Shown in pieces: positions 1 through 6,107 of a stretch of 6,307 nt of DNA (the stretch's first letter is position 1; each line of letters starts with the position of its first letter). The position numbers and the translations under genes are program-made. Location of the stretch: the NCBI GenBank assembly GCA_003488105.1, contig DNMS01000153.1, positions 2,116 to 8,422 on the forward strand, in the 5' to 3' direction. Under the pieces are notes generated by a model. That model made no database searches. It saw nothing but the letters and a program-made list of their open reading frames with translations, and had not been told where the DNA came from. This DNA comes from Rhodospirillaceae bacterium. GTDB lineage: Bacteria > Pseudomonadota > Alphaproteobacteria > Rhodospirillales_A > Casp-alpha2.

Positions 1-1221
1 GCCGCCGGCGGGGCCGCCGCCGCGGGCCTGATGACGCCCAGCCGCGCGTTGGCCGATCCGGCCAACCTGCCGCCGAATGTGGCCGACTGGTCGAAGGTCC
101 TGGGGCCGGGCGTTGATGTTGCGCCCTACGGCATGCCGTCCAAGTTCGAAAAGACCGTCGTCCGCCGTTATGTCGACTGGCTGACCGCGACCCCGGAAAG
201 CTCCATCAACTTCACGCCGCTTTACGCCCTCGACGGCATGGTCACGCCCAATGGATTGTGTTTCGAGCGCCACCACGGCGGCGTCGCCGAGGTTATCCCC
301 GACGACTACCGCCTGATGATCCATGGCATGGTCGATCGGCCCCTGGTCTTTACCTATCAGGATCTCAAACGCTTCCCGCCGCAAAGCCGGTTCTATTTCC
401 TGGAGTGCGCCGCCAACGGCGGCATGGAATGGCGCGGCGCGCAGCTGAACGGCGTGCAATTCACCCATGGCATGGTTCATTGCGTGCAATACACGGGCGT
501 GCCGCTGCGCACCCTTCTGGAAGAAGCCGGCGTCAAGCCAAAGGCCAAATGGCTGCTGGTCGAAGGCGGCGATAGTGCGGGCATGAACCGCTCCCTGCCG
601 CTGGACAAGGCATTGGACGACTGCATGGTCGTCTATTCCATGAATGGTGAGCGCCTGCGCGCCGAACAGGGCTATCCCATCCGTTTGGTGGTGCCCGGGT
701 TTGAAGGCAATATGTGGGTGAAATGGCTGCGCCGTATCGAAGTCGGTGACGGCGCCTGGATGGCCCGCGAGGAAACGTCGAAGTACACCGACCTCATGCC
801 CGACGGCCGGGCGCGGCGGTTTACCTGGGAAATGGACGCCAAGTCGGTGATTACCAGCCCCTGTCCCGAACTGCCGTGCAAGCAGAAGGGCCCGCAGGTT
901 ATCAAGGGCATCGCCTGGTCGGGACGCGGCAAGATCGCCCGTGTCGACGTTACCGTGGACGGCGGGCGCAACTGGCATCAGGCGCGTTTGGAAGATCCGG
1001 TCCTGCCGAAATGCCTGACCCGCTTCTACCTCGACGGTTGGTCGTGGGACGGGAACCCTGCCTATCTGCAAAGCCGCGCCATCGACGAAACCGGATATGT
1101 GCAGCCAGAAATGGCGGCGCTTCAGGCCGTGCGCGGAGTCAATTCCATCTACCACAACAACGCCATCCAGACCTGGCGCATCAATCCGACCGGGGAGGTG
1201 GAAAATGTCCGCTTGGCGTAA
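1..1221 (+). CDS. soxC: SoxC, molybdenum subunit of sulfane dehydrogenase SoxCD (5' partial)
   Basis: Periplasmic molybdopterin subunit of SoxCD, which oxidises the sulfane sulfur bound to the SoxYZ carrier in thiosulfate oxidation. The frame is open from base 1, so the true start lies upstream. The first visible residues ([10 protein letters not shown], then MTPSRALA) look like the hydrophobic core and cleavage region of a Tat signal peptide; the twin arginines must be outside the window. The visible part is about 406 residues, close to the family's usual 420-440. A sulfite-oxidase-type Moco domain spans roughly residues 85-250, with the motif FLECAANGG supplying the expected molybdenum-ligand cysteine (TGC at 406-408). 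A Mo-co dimerisation domain follows (about 295-400, with [11 protein letters not shown]). The first in-frame ATG, at 31, is inside the signal peptide and is not the start. The 3' end overlaps soxD. Other sulfite dehydrogenases (SorA type) are similar, but the soxD partner decides the call. Confidence 0.93.
   Translation, partial: AAGGAAAAGLMTPSRALADPANLPPNVADWSKVLGPGVDVAPYGMPSKFEKTVVRRYVDWLTATPESSINFTPLYALDGMVTPNGLCFERHHGGVAEVIPDDYRLMIHGMVDRPLVFTYQDLKRFPPQSRFYFLECAANGGMEWRGAQLNGVQFTHGMVHCVQYTGVPLRTLLEEAGVKPKAKWLLVEGGDSAGMNRSLPLDKALDDCMVVYSMNGERLRAEQGYPIRLVVPGFEGNMWVKWLRRIEVGDGAWMAREETSKYTDLMPDGRARRFTWEMDAKSVITSPCPELPCKQKGPQVIKGIAWSGRGKIARVDVTVDGGRNWHQARLEDPVLPKCLTRFYLDGWSWDGNPAYLQSRAIDETGYVQPEMAALQAVRGVNSIYHNNAIQTWRINPTGEVENVRLA
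1192..1198 (+). promoter_or_regulatory. Ribosome binding site of soxD, inside the soxC 3' end
   Basis: GGGGAGG lies 6 nt before the ATG at 1205 and inside the last codons of soxC. It fixes the soxD start, because the frame is open further upstream, to an ATG at 1097, without a comparable site. It also suggests translational coupling with soxC. Confidence 0.8.
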
Positions 1222-2275
1222 TCTGACCCTCACCGCCGCCGCAACGGCCGGCTTTCTCGCTCTGTCGGCGGCCTCGGGCCATGCGGCCGACCGCAAGTTT
1301 CCCCAATTGGGCGCCCCCGCGACGCCGGAACAGATTCAGGCCTGGGACATCGACGTCCGCCCCGACGGGCTGGGTGCGCCCGCGGGATCGGGCACGGCGC
1401 CCCAGGGAGAAAAGGTCTACATCGAAAAATGCGCCGCCTGTCACGGCGATTTCGGCGAAGCGCGGGGCCGCTACCCGGTGCTGGTCGGCGGCCACGGCAC
1501 CATGAAGGACGACCGTCCGGAAAAGACCCTGGGCAGCTACTGGCCCTATGCCTCGACCATCTTCGACTACATCAAGCGGGCCATGCCGTTCGGCGAGGCC
1601 CAGACCCTGACCAATGACGAGGTCTATGCCCTGACCGCGTTCCTGCTCAACATGAACGACGTGGTCGATTCATCCTTCGTGCTCGATGCCTCCAACATCG
1701 GCAAGATCGAGATGCCCAACGCCAAGAACTTTTTCGACGACCCGCGTCCCGACGGCCAGACCGCCAAGGTGGCGGCCCTGTGCATGAAGGACTGCAAGCC
1801 CGAGGTGAAAGTCATCGGCCGCGCCAAGGTCATCGACGTGACACCGGATAAGGGCGGGGTGGCGGCCAAGGCCGCGGCCGCACCGGCGGTAAAGGCCGAA
1901 CCGACGCAGGTTGCGGCATCCGCCCAACCTGCGGGCGATCCCGAAGCCGGCAAGAAGGTGTTCCGTAAATGCGCCGCCTGTCACGTCATCGACAGTGCGG
2001 CCAACAAGCTGGGCCCGTCGTTGAAGGGCATTCTGGGGCGCACGGCCGGTTCCGTCGACGGGTTCCGTTATTCCAAGGCGTTTCAGGCAGCCAACGACAA
2101 GGGCCTGAAGTGGACCGACGACGCGCTCAAGGCCTTCGTCGCCGATCCCAAGGACTTCGTGAAGGATCAGATCGGCGCCGACAAGGGCCGTACCCGCATG
2201 GCCTTCCCGGGCTTGCGCAAGGAACAGGACGTCGAAGACCTGCTGGCCTTCATGAAGGCCGCCGGCGGCGAATAA
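1205..2275 (+). CDS. soxD: SoxD, dihaem cytochrome c subunit of sulfane dehydrogenase
   Basis: Electron-accepting partner of SoxC in the periplasm. Protein of 356 residues. The start at 1205 is chosen because it follows a strong ribosome binding site and opens a Sec signal peptide (MSAWRN, a hydrophobic stretch to about residue 22, probable cleavage near SGHAA). There are two class I cytochrome c domains, each with a CAACH haem site: C76/C79/H80 and C256/C259/H260. Likely Met ligands are M127 (RAMPFG) in domain 1 and M332 (RMAFPGL) in domain 2. A linker rich in Ala, Lys and Pro (about 217-245) separates the domains. An extra cysteine pair (C193, C197) sits between them. Length and two-haem layout match known SoxD. 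It overlaps soxC by 17 bp, so the two are co-transcribed and probably made in equal amounts. A terminator-like hairpin follows the stop. Confidence 0.93.
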   Translation: MSAWRNLTLTAAATAGFLALSAASGHAADRKFPQLGAPATPEQIQAWDIDVRPDGLGAPAGSGTAPQGEKVYIEKCAACHGDFGEARGRYPVLVGGHGTMKDDRPEKTLGSYWPYASTIFDYIKRAMPFGEAQTLTNDEVYALTAFLLNMNDVVDSSFVLDASNIGKIEMPNAKNFFDDPRPDGQTAKVAALCMKDCKPEVKVIGRAKVIDVTPDKGGVAAKAAAAPAVKAEPTQVAASAQPAGDPEAGKKVFRKCAACHVIDSAANKLGPSLKGILGRTAGSVDGFRYSKAFQAANDKGLKWTDDALKAFVADPKDFVKDQIGADKGRTRMAFPGLRKEQDVEDLLAFMKAAGGE

Positions 2276-2288
2276 TCCGCATGGAAAA

Positions 2289-2314
2289 CCCCCGGGCGGT
2301 CCGCCGCTCGGGGG
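2289..2314. terminator. Probable bidirectional terminator between soxD and the ArsR-family gene
   Basis: An 11-bp GC-rich stem (one G-T pair) closes a TCCG loop, 13 nt after the soxD stop. On the plus strand it is followed by a weak T-containing run (CTTCGATCTT). On the minus strand it is followed by GTTTTCC, a short T-tract, 27 nt past the stop of the convergent regulator. The position between two convergent genes supports a shared terminator. Confidence 0.75.
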
Positions 2315-2340
2315 CTTCGATCTTAATCGGGAATGATCCG

Positions 2341-2688
2341 TCAGGCGGCGGAGCGGGATGCGGCCTTGATCAGGCGGCGGCGCTCCATGGCTTCTTCCGA
2401 ACAGAACAGACCGTACATAAGTTCCAGCGTCTTGCCCGCCTCGTTGCTGGCCAGGCTGTAATAGATCGTCTTGCCCTCACGCCGGGTCGCGACAAGATCG
2501 TCAGCGCGCAGCCGCGCCAACTGCTGTGACAAGGTCGGCTGACGCAGATCAAGCGCCTGTTCCAGTTCGGTGACCGATTTTTCGCCATCGCCCAGCATGC
2601 AGAGAATGAGCAGACGGTTTTCGTTGGCCAGCGCCTTCAGAAACTGTGCCGCTTCCTTGGCGCCTTCAAGTACGTCTTCTTCTTTCAT
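2341..2688 (-). CDS. ArsR-family repressor of SqrR/BigR type, probable persulfide-responsive regulator
   Basis: Cytoplasmic winged-helix DNA-binding repressor, 115 residues from the ATG at 2688 (GGAGAG lies 11 nt upstream). The HTH and wing occupy about residues 38-80, with the recognition-helix motif QPTLSQQLARL (50-60) and wing REGKTIYYSL. Its only cysteines are C30 (helix 2, LLILCML) and C96 (C-terminal helix, GLFCSEE). They are 66 residues apart, the spacing of the redox pair in Rhodobacter SqrR (C41/C107) and Xylella BigR (C42/C108), which form a tetrasulfide link with persulfides and release DNA. The metal-binding motif ELCVCD of classical ArsR/SmtB proteins is absent. An in-frame GTG at 2724, with GGGAGG 10 nt upstream, is a real alternative start; it would add 12 residues and number the cysteines 42 and 108. 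The frame extends to an ATG at 2838, but that lies inside the predicted promoter. It converges on soxD, so control of sox genes is a fair inference. It could equally be called SoxR of sox clusters. Confidence 0.88.
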   Translation of the reverse strand: MKEEDVLEGAKEAAQFLKALANENRLLILCMLGDGEKSVTELEQALDLRQPTLSQQLARLRADDLVATRREGKTIYYSLASNEAGKTLELMYGLFCSEEAMERRRLIKAASRSAA

Positions 2689-2712
2689 GCGAGTCCGATC
2701 TCTCCAGGTTTG

Positions 2713-2729
2713 CCGCCGCGACACGGCGG
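2713..2729 (-). other. Small hairpin in the leader of the ArsR-family gene
   Basis: A perfect 6-bp stem (CCGCCG/CGGCGG) with a 5-nt loop lies between the two candidate ribosome binding sites of the regulator on the minus strand. The alternative GTG start at 2724 falls in the loop/stem, so folding would favour the ATG at 2688. Its role is inferred only from position. Confidence 0.35.
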
Positions 2730-2819
2730 GCGTTCCTCCCTGGACCTTTTTCGGCTCCGGCCTTCCGGCCAGGCCTTGAATTCTAAAACGCTGCCGATCT
2801 CCCCACCGACGATTGGCCG

Positions 2820-2848
2820 AGTTTACGCCAATTGACAACGGTTCTCAA
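2820..2848 (-). promoter_or_regulatory. Predicted sigma-70 promoter of the ArsR-family gene
   Basis: Read on the minus strand, TTGAGA (2848-2843, 5 of 6 consensus) is followed by exactly 17 nt and then TAAACT (2825-2820, 4 of 6). Transcription would begin near 2813, giving a leader of about 125 nt before the ATG at 2688. The upstream-most ATG of the frame (2838) lies inside this promoter and so is unlikely to be used. Confidence 0.6.
2832..2848. promoter_or_regulatory. Candidate operator: 17-bp palindrome over the -35 and spacer
   Basis: TTGACAACGGTTCTCAA reads as an inverted repeat in which 7 of 8 base pairs match around a central G. It covers the whole predicted -35 box and most of the spacer of the regulator's promoter, where a bound dimeric repressor would block RNA polymerase. 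It does not match the AT-rich ATTC-N8-GAAT type of site that I recall for SqrR/BigR proteins, so binding by this regulator is inference. Confidence 0.5.
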
Positions 2849-3152
2849 CAATCCTGCCCGTTGGTCGCTGAAAAGTGACCTACGGCAAGAATATGGAAAT
2901 ACGAACTGAACTACACTTAATGAAAACAATTTAACTTAATCGAATATATTGCACAACGCAGAAGTGACTGAACGGGTGGCATGGTACGTGTTTTGCTACT
3001 CCTTCTTGAGGCGGCTTACACGGATAAACACGGGAGGTGCCGGTCCATGGTGTCTCAACGCTTCATGCCGATTGTTACGACGATTTGGCTGAAACCTACG
3101 GTTCGCCGGCAAATTCCCGGCTTTTCGAGGCGTTGTCCACGGGGCCGCGCCG

Positions 3153-3182
3153 GTCTTGCGGCAGCCGACGTCGGCGCAAGGC
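3153..3182 (+). other. Compound stem-loop in the intergenic region
   Basis: The outer arms GTCTTGCG and CGCAAGGC pair over 8 positions (one G-T). Inside, CCGACGTCGG is a perfect palindrome, so the element can fold as a two-part stem with a small bulge. It is not followed by a T-tract, so it does not look like a terminator. It could be part of a structured leader or small RNA, or a protein-binding site. Confidence 0.4.
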
Positions 3183-3253
3183 GCTTGTCACGAAAGGGCG
3201 TTTCGGCGCGAAAAGGTGGCCGGTCCATCCGGCAGATATTTCCGCCAAAGTAG

Positions 3254-3259
3254 TATAAT
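3254..3259 (+). promoter_or_regulatory. Perfect -10 box upstream of the unknown 322-residue gene
   Basis: TATAAT matches the sigma-70 -10 consensus in full and lies 53 nt before the ATG at 3313. No good -35 box is found 16-18 nt upstream (GGCAGA at 17 nt), and there is no TGn extension, so an activator or another sigma factor may be needed. Transcription would start near 3266. Confidence 0.45.
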
Positions 3260-3274
3260 CGGCAGAAACTGCCG
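3260..3274 (+). promoter_or_regulatory. Palindrome directly after the -10 box
   Basis: CGGCAG-AAA-CTGCCG is a perfect 6-bp inverted repeat abutting the TATAAT box and spanning the expected transcription start. This position suits an operator for a repressor. It is less likely to be an RNA hairpin, since its first arm would mostly precede the start site. Confidence 0.4.
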
Positions 3275-3312
3275 CTTTGCCGAAACCATCACCAGCATAG
3301 AGCAGATAGATC

Positions 3313-4281
3313 ATGATCAATCGCATCCCAGGCCAAAGTTCGGTGCTTCTTTTGTTGAAGGCGGGCAATGATCCGTCCCGCACGGGAAGCAAACAGAAAT
3401 CGTCCGCGCCGGGCGATCCGCTGTTGGCGGCCCTGGAAAAGGCAGATCCGGAAAAAGCGCGTGCGCTGAGAAAGCAGTTGGACGAGTCGAAAAGCATTCT
3501 TGAGCGGATAAAATCCGCCAAGGTTGACGTGAACGAGCAGCGTAAAGCCGCCGCACAGGAAAAAATCCAGCGAATTAAGGAAGAATTGAAGGCGCTACGC
3601 ATGTTGGCGTCGGTCAATCCCGAGGCCGCGGCGCGGCGGGCCGCGCAACTCAGCCGGCAGCTTTCCGCAGCGGTCAAGGAATACGCCAGCGCCAGTGGCG
3701 GTGCCGGTGCCGTGGGGATCGGTGCCGGGGTATCCGCCGAGTTGGCGGGTGGGGCCAATTCCATGAATCCTGCCGGAATTTCCGGCGCGGCGACGGGCAC
3801 CGGGGGGGCGGCGGCTCCCGATGCCGCGGCAGGAACCGCTGTGCCGGCCGTTCCGGAGACCACAAACACGGCGGCCTCCGACCCTTCGGGGGCAACGGCC
3901 GCGTTACAAGGTCAGGAAGAGGCGCCGGGAACAACACCGTTCGCGGCCACGGATACGTTGGCTGAAATTGCCGAAGACAATGATGGCGATAGCGCAAGCA
4001 CCATTCGTGCGGCGATTCAGGAGCAGGCCGCCGGGATGGATCAATCTTTCGGCGAATCCCGCGCGCATCAGGAATTCGTGCGCGAGGTCAGAGAAATCAA
4101 GAATGCCCTGAAGGCAATCATCGAGCTGGCCAAGAGAAAGCTCGAAGAGAAGAATGATTCCAGCGTCGATCGAGACATCAATGATGCGGAACGGGCCCTG
4201 ACCGAGGTCGAGAGTTCCCTGGCCCAGATTTCCTCGACCGGTTTGGCGGGAATGACGGGCACCGTGAACATTTTCGCATGA
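3313..4281 (+). CDS. Protein of unknown function with two charged helical segments and an Ala/Gly/Thr-rich linker
   Basis: I do not recognise this 322-residue protein. A short N-terminal stretch (MINRIPGQSSVLLLLKAGN) is too brief and unlike a standard Sec signal or membrane helix. Residues 36-125 are rich in Glu, Lys, Arg, Ala and Leu and look like coiled coil. Residues 127-215 are a low-complexity, probably disordered linker of Ala, Gly, Thr, Pro. Residues 227-308 are again charged and helical, ending in GMTGTVNIFA. There is no Cys or Trp and a single Tyr, a composition common in flagellar axial or exported proteins, but no flagellar domain can be named. The start is the first ATG of the frame; the ribosome binding site is weak (AGAG/AGATAG before the ATG). 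Codon use is less GC-biased at third positions than in soxD or murA. It stands alone between non-coding DNA and a tRNA gene, so neighbours give no clue. Sustained open frame of nearly 1 kb with biased composition supports a real gene. Confidence 0.8.
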   Translation: MINRIPGQSSVLLLLKAGNDPSRTGSKQKSSAPGDPLLAALEKADPEKARALRKQLDESKSILERIKSAKVDVNEQRKAAAQEKIQRIKEELKALRMLASVNPEAAARRAAQLSRQLSAAVKEYASASGGAGAVGIGAGVSAELAGGANSMNPAGISGAATGTGGAAAPDAAAGTAVPAVPETTNTAASDPSGATAALQGQEEAPGTTPFAATDTLAEIAEDNDGDSASTIRAAIQEQAAGMDQSFGESRAHQEFVREVREIKNALKAIIELAKRKLEEKNDSSVDRDINDAERALTEVESSLAQISSTGLAGMTGTVNIFA

Positions 4282-4335
4282 CCCCCGGCCGGGCCGCGGT
4301 TCCACGAAAGCGTTAATTTATCTGATCGGGTGAAA

Positions 4336-4410
<75 letters not shown>

Positions 4411-4438
4411 ATCCGGGAGGTGAAGAGGGGCGGACAAT

Positions 4439-4444
4439 AGTATA
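4439..4444 (-). promoter_or_regulatory. Predicted -10 box of the tRNA-Thr gene
   Basis: TATACT (5 of 6 consensus, minus strand) lies 28 nt before the mature tRNA 5' end, followed by a GC-rich discriminator region (CCGCCCC nearby) as is common for stable RNA promoters. No clear -35 is seen at 16-18 nt; GGGACA occurs at 19 nt. Confidence 0.4.
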
Positions 4445-4526
4445 GGGTTTCCCCAATGACAAGTGTCCCTGAGCCCTTTATTTCATGGGCGGCAAAGACC
4501 CTGTTCAAGGCCGAATCGGAGGCAGC

Positions 4527-4697
4527 ATGACCCCGTCTGACGATGCGAAGAAACGCCCGGGCCAAAGCGGTGCCGGGGCCGAGGCGGAAGCGGCGCGCAA
4601 GGCGCGGCAGGCTGAACAACTGCGTGCCAATCTGGCCAAACGTAAGGCCCAGCAACGCAAACGGGACGTTGAACCAGCGGGCGGCAGGGATGGCTGA
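4527..4697 (+). CDS. Small Lys/Arg-rich conserved-type protein upstream of murA
   Basis: 56-residue hypothetical protein. The ATG at 4527 is preferred over the in-frame ATG at 4485 because GGAGG (4518-4522) lies just upstream. It has a polar N-terminus (MTPSDDAKKRPGQSG), then a single charged helix (about residues 17-45) ending in the basic motif LRANLAKRKAQQRKR, then a short polar tail. There is no signal peptide or membrane segment, so it should be cytoplasmic. From memory, short proteins ending in an LxxNLxRRKAQ-like motif often precede murA in alphaproteobacteria; that recall supports a real gene but gives no function. It lies 89 nt before murA on the same strand and may be co-transcribed with it. 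The basic helix could bind nucleic acid; that is a guess. Confidence 0.72.
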   Translation: MTPSDDAKKRPGQSGAGAEAEAARKARQAEQLRANLAKRKAQQRKRDVEPAGGRDG

Positions 4698-4786
4698 GGG
4701 CTGCGGCCGGTGATCGTCAACGGAGGCCGTGAAATAATCCCATTCCCGCCATGACAGGGCCCCATTTCTTCTGTTAATCAACGTCG

Positions 4787-6067
4787 ATGGACAGTATTCG
4801 CATCCGGGGCGGCCGCCCCTTGAACGGCACCATCGCCATCGGGGGGGCAAAGAACGCGGCCCTGCCCTTGATGGCCGTCTCCCTGTTGACCGAGGACCCG
4901 ATCGAGTTCACCAACATGCCCACCCTCGCCGATCTGGCGACCATGGGCAGCCTGTTGGGGGAACTGGGGGTCGAATTGACGCGCACGGTCGATGACACCA
5001 GCAATGAGCCCGTGGTGCGCCTGCAGGCGCGCAAGATCACCGCGACGGAAGCCCCTTACGATCTGGTGCGCAAGATGCGGGCCTCGGTCGTCGTCATGGG
5101 CCCGCTGCTGGCCCGCGCCGGCAAGGCCCGCGTGTCCATGCCGGGCGGCTGCGCCATCGGCACCCGGCCCGTGGACCTGCACCTGAAGGCGCTGGAAGCC
5201 CTGGGTGCGGAGATCGAATTGAAGGAAGGCTACATCCAAGCCACCGCGCCGAACGGTCTGAGCGGCGGGCATATCCTGTTTCCCAAGGTTTCCGTCGGGG
5301 CGACGGAAAACGCCCTGATGGCCGCCACCCTGGCCCGTGGCGACACGGTCATCGCCAACGCGGCGCGCGAGCCCGAAATCACGGACCTCGCCAATTGCCT
5401 GACGGAAATGGGGGCGAAGATCACCGGTATCGGCACGGACACCTTGCGGATCACCGGCGTTTCGGCGCTGTCCGGCACCCGCCACAGGGTCCTGCCCGAC
5501 CGCATCGAAACCGGCACCTATGCGGCCGCCGCCGCCATCACGGGGGGCGAGCTGACCCTGACCAACACCCGCGCCGACCTGATCGAAAGCGTCATCGACC
5601 TGTTGGAACGCGCCGGGGTCGAGGTGACGGAAACCAAGGACGGGCTCAAGGTTAACCGCGCCAATTGCGAGCTGCGCGGCGTCGACAGCATGACCGAACC
5701 CTATCCCGGCTTTCCCACCGACATGCAGGCCCAGATCATGGCCATGATGACCGTGGCCACCGGGGCCGCCATGATCACCGAAACCATTTTCGAAAACCGC
5801 TTCATGCATGTCCCCGAACTGTGCCGCATGGGCGCCGACATCAACGTGCACGGGGCCTCGGCCATCGTGCGCGGCGTCAAGAAATTGTCGGGCGCCCCGG
5901 TCATGGCGACGGACCTGCGGGCGTCGGTGTCGCTGGTCCTGGCGGGATTGGCGGCGGAGGGCGAAACGCAGGTCAACCGGGTCTATCACCTGGACCGCGG
6001 GTATGAGCGGCTGGAGGAAAAGCTGGCCGCCTGCGGCGCCGACATCGCCCGGGTGGCGGGGGTCTAA
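4787..6067 (+). CDS. murA: UDP-N-acetylglucosamine 1-carboxyvinyltransferase MurA
   Basis: Transfers enolpyruvate from phosphoenolpyruvate to UDP-N-acetylglucosamine, the first committed step of peptidoglycan synthesis, in the cytoplasm. Length is 426 residues (E. coli MurA has 419), with the EPSP-synthase-like fold throughout. Visible active-site residues: K22-N23 in GGAKNAALP; the catalytic cysteine C122 in [15 protein letters not shown] (equivalent to E. coli C115, the fosfomycin target); R127; D312 in GFPTDMQAQ (E. coli D305); R378 in DLRAS; and R404 in [10 protein letters not shown] (E. coli R397). All key residues are present, so it should be active and fosfomycin-sensitive at the residue level. 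The ATG at 4787 fits the family N-terminus (MDSIRIRGG), although no strong ribosome binding site precedes it. It follows the small basic protein gene and is followed after 40 nt by the dioxygenase gene. Confidence 0.97.
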   Translation: MDSIRIRGGRPLNGTIAIGGAKNAALPLMAVSLLTEDPIEFTNMPTLADLATMGSLLGELGVELTRTVDDTSNEPVVRLQARKITATEAPYDLVRKMRASVVVMGPLLARAGKARVSMPGGCAIGTRPVDLHLKALEALGAEIELKEGYIQATAPNGLSGGHILFPKVSVGATENALMAATLARGDTVIANAAREPEITDLANCLTEMGAKITGIGTDTLRITGVSALSGTRHRVLPDRIETGTYAAAAAITGGELTLTNTRADLIESVIDLLERAGVEVTETKDGLKVNRANCELRGVDSMTEPYPGFPTDMQAQIMAMMTVATGAAMITETIFENRFMHVPELCRMGADINVHGASAIVRGVKKLSGAPVMATDLRASVSLVLAGLAAEGETQVNRVYHLDRGYERLEEKLAACGADIARVAGV

Positions 6068-6075
6068 GGCTTTTA

Positions 6076-6104
6076 GTATCCTTGCCGGAAAACCGGGAGG
6101 ATAC
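6076..6104 (+). promoter_or_regulatory. Hairpin that buries the ribosome binding site of the PhyH-family gene
   Basis: Arms GTATCCT (6076-6082) and AGGATAC (6098-6104) pair perfectly. Inside, a T-G pair, one bulged G and CCGG/CCGG continue the stem to an AAAA loop, about 12 pairs in all. The ribosome binding site GGGAGG (6095-6100) lies wholly in the 3' arm, and the ATG at 6108 starts 3 nt after the stem. No T-tract follows, so this is not an ordinary murA terminator. The layout suggests that translation is controlled by melting of the hairpin or by a factor binding it. Confidence 0.6.
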
Positions 6105-6107
6105 GCC

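Larger units (their letters stand above)
2849..3312. other. Non-coding stretch with AT-rich island and hairpins
   Basis: No convincing gene is seen. Contents in order: an imperfect inverted repeat GGTCGC/GTGACC at 2863-2880; an AT-rich island at 2881-2950 (only 17 of the 60 bases at 2881-2940 are G or C) holding two ACTTAAT copies 19 bp apart (2915, 2934); a possible short basic reading frame (3047-3253) behind GGGAGG; compound hairpins at 3153-3182 and 3219-3233; and a TATAAT box followed by a palindrome just before the next gene. The AT-rich part may be a promoter or protein-binding region, but I see no good -35/-10 pair in it. Confidence 0.6.

Noticed and set aside
2832..2837. TTGACA as a plus-strand -35 box
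   Set aside because: No -10-like hexamer lies 16-18 nt downstream (the region reads CTGCCCG). The match is explained as one arm of the palindrome.
3047..3253. 68-residue basic reading frame behind GGGAGG (3032-3037)
   Set aside because: The site-like motif and ATG are suggestive, but third codon positions are only weakly GC-biased compared with the real genes, the product resembles nothing known, and hairpins overlap its 3' part. Left as unproven.
3096..3869. 257-codon minus-strand frame overlapping the 5' half of the unknown gene
   Set aside because: It is opposite the better-supported plus-strand frame, its Ala/Pro/Ser-rich product mirrors the low-complexity linker, and it crosses the intergenic hairpins.
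4284..4293. GC palindrome CCCGGCCGGG after the unknown gene as a terminator
   Set aside because: The palindrome has no room for a loop without losing most pairs, and no T-tract follows on either strand.
4456..4484. Plus-strand promoter (ATGACA, 17 nt, TATTTC) for the small protein gene
   Set aside because: The -35 is good but the -10 matches only 3 of 6 positions, so it is too weak to list as a feature.
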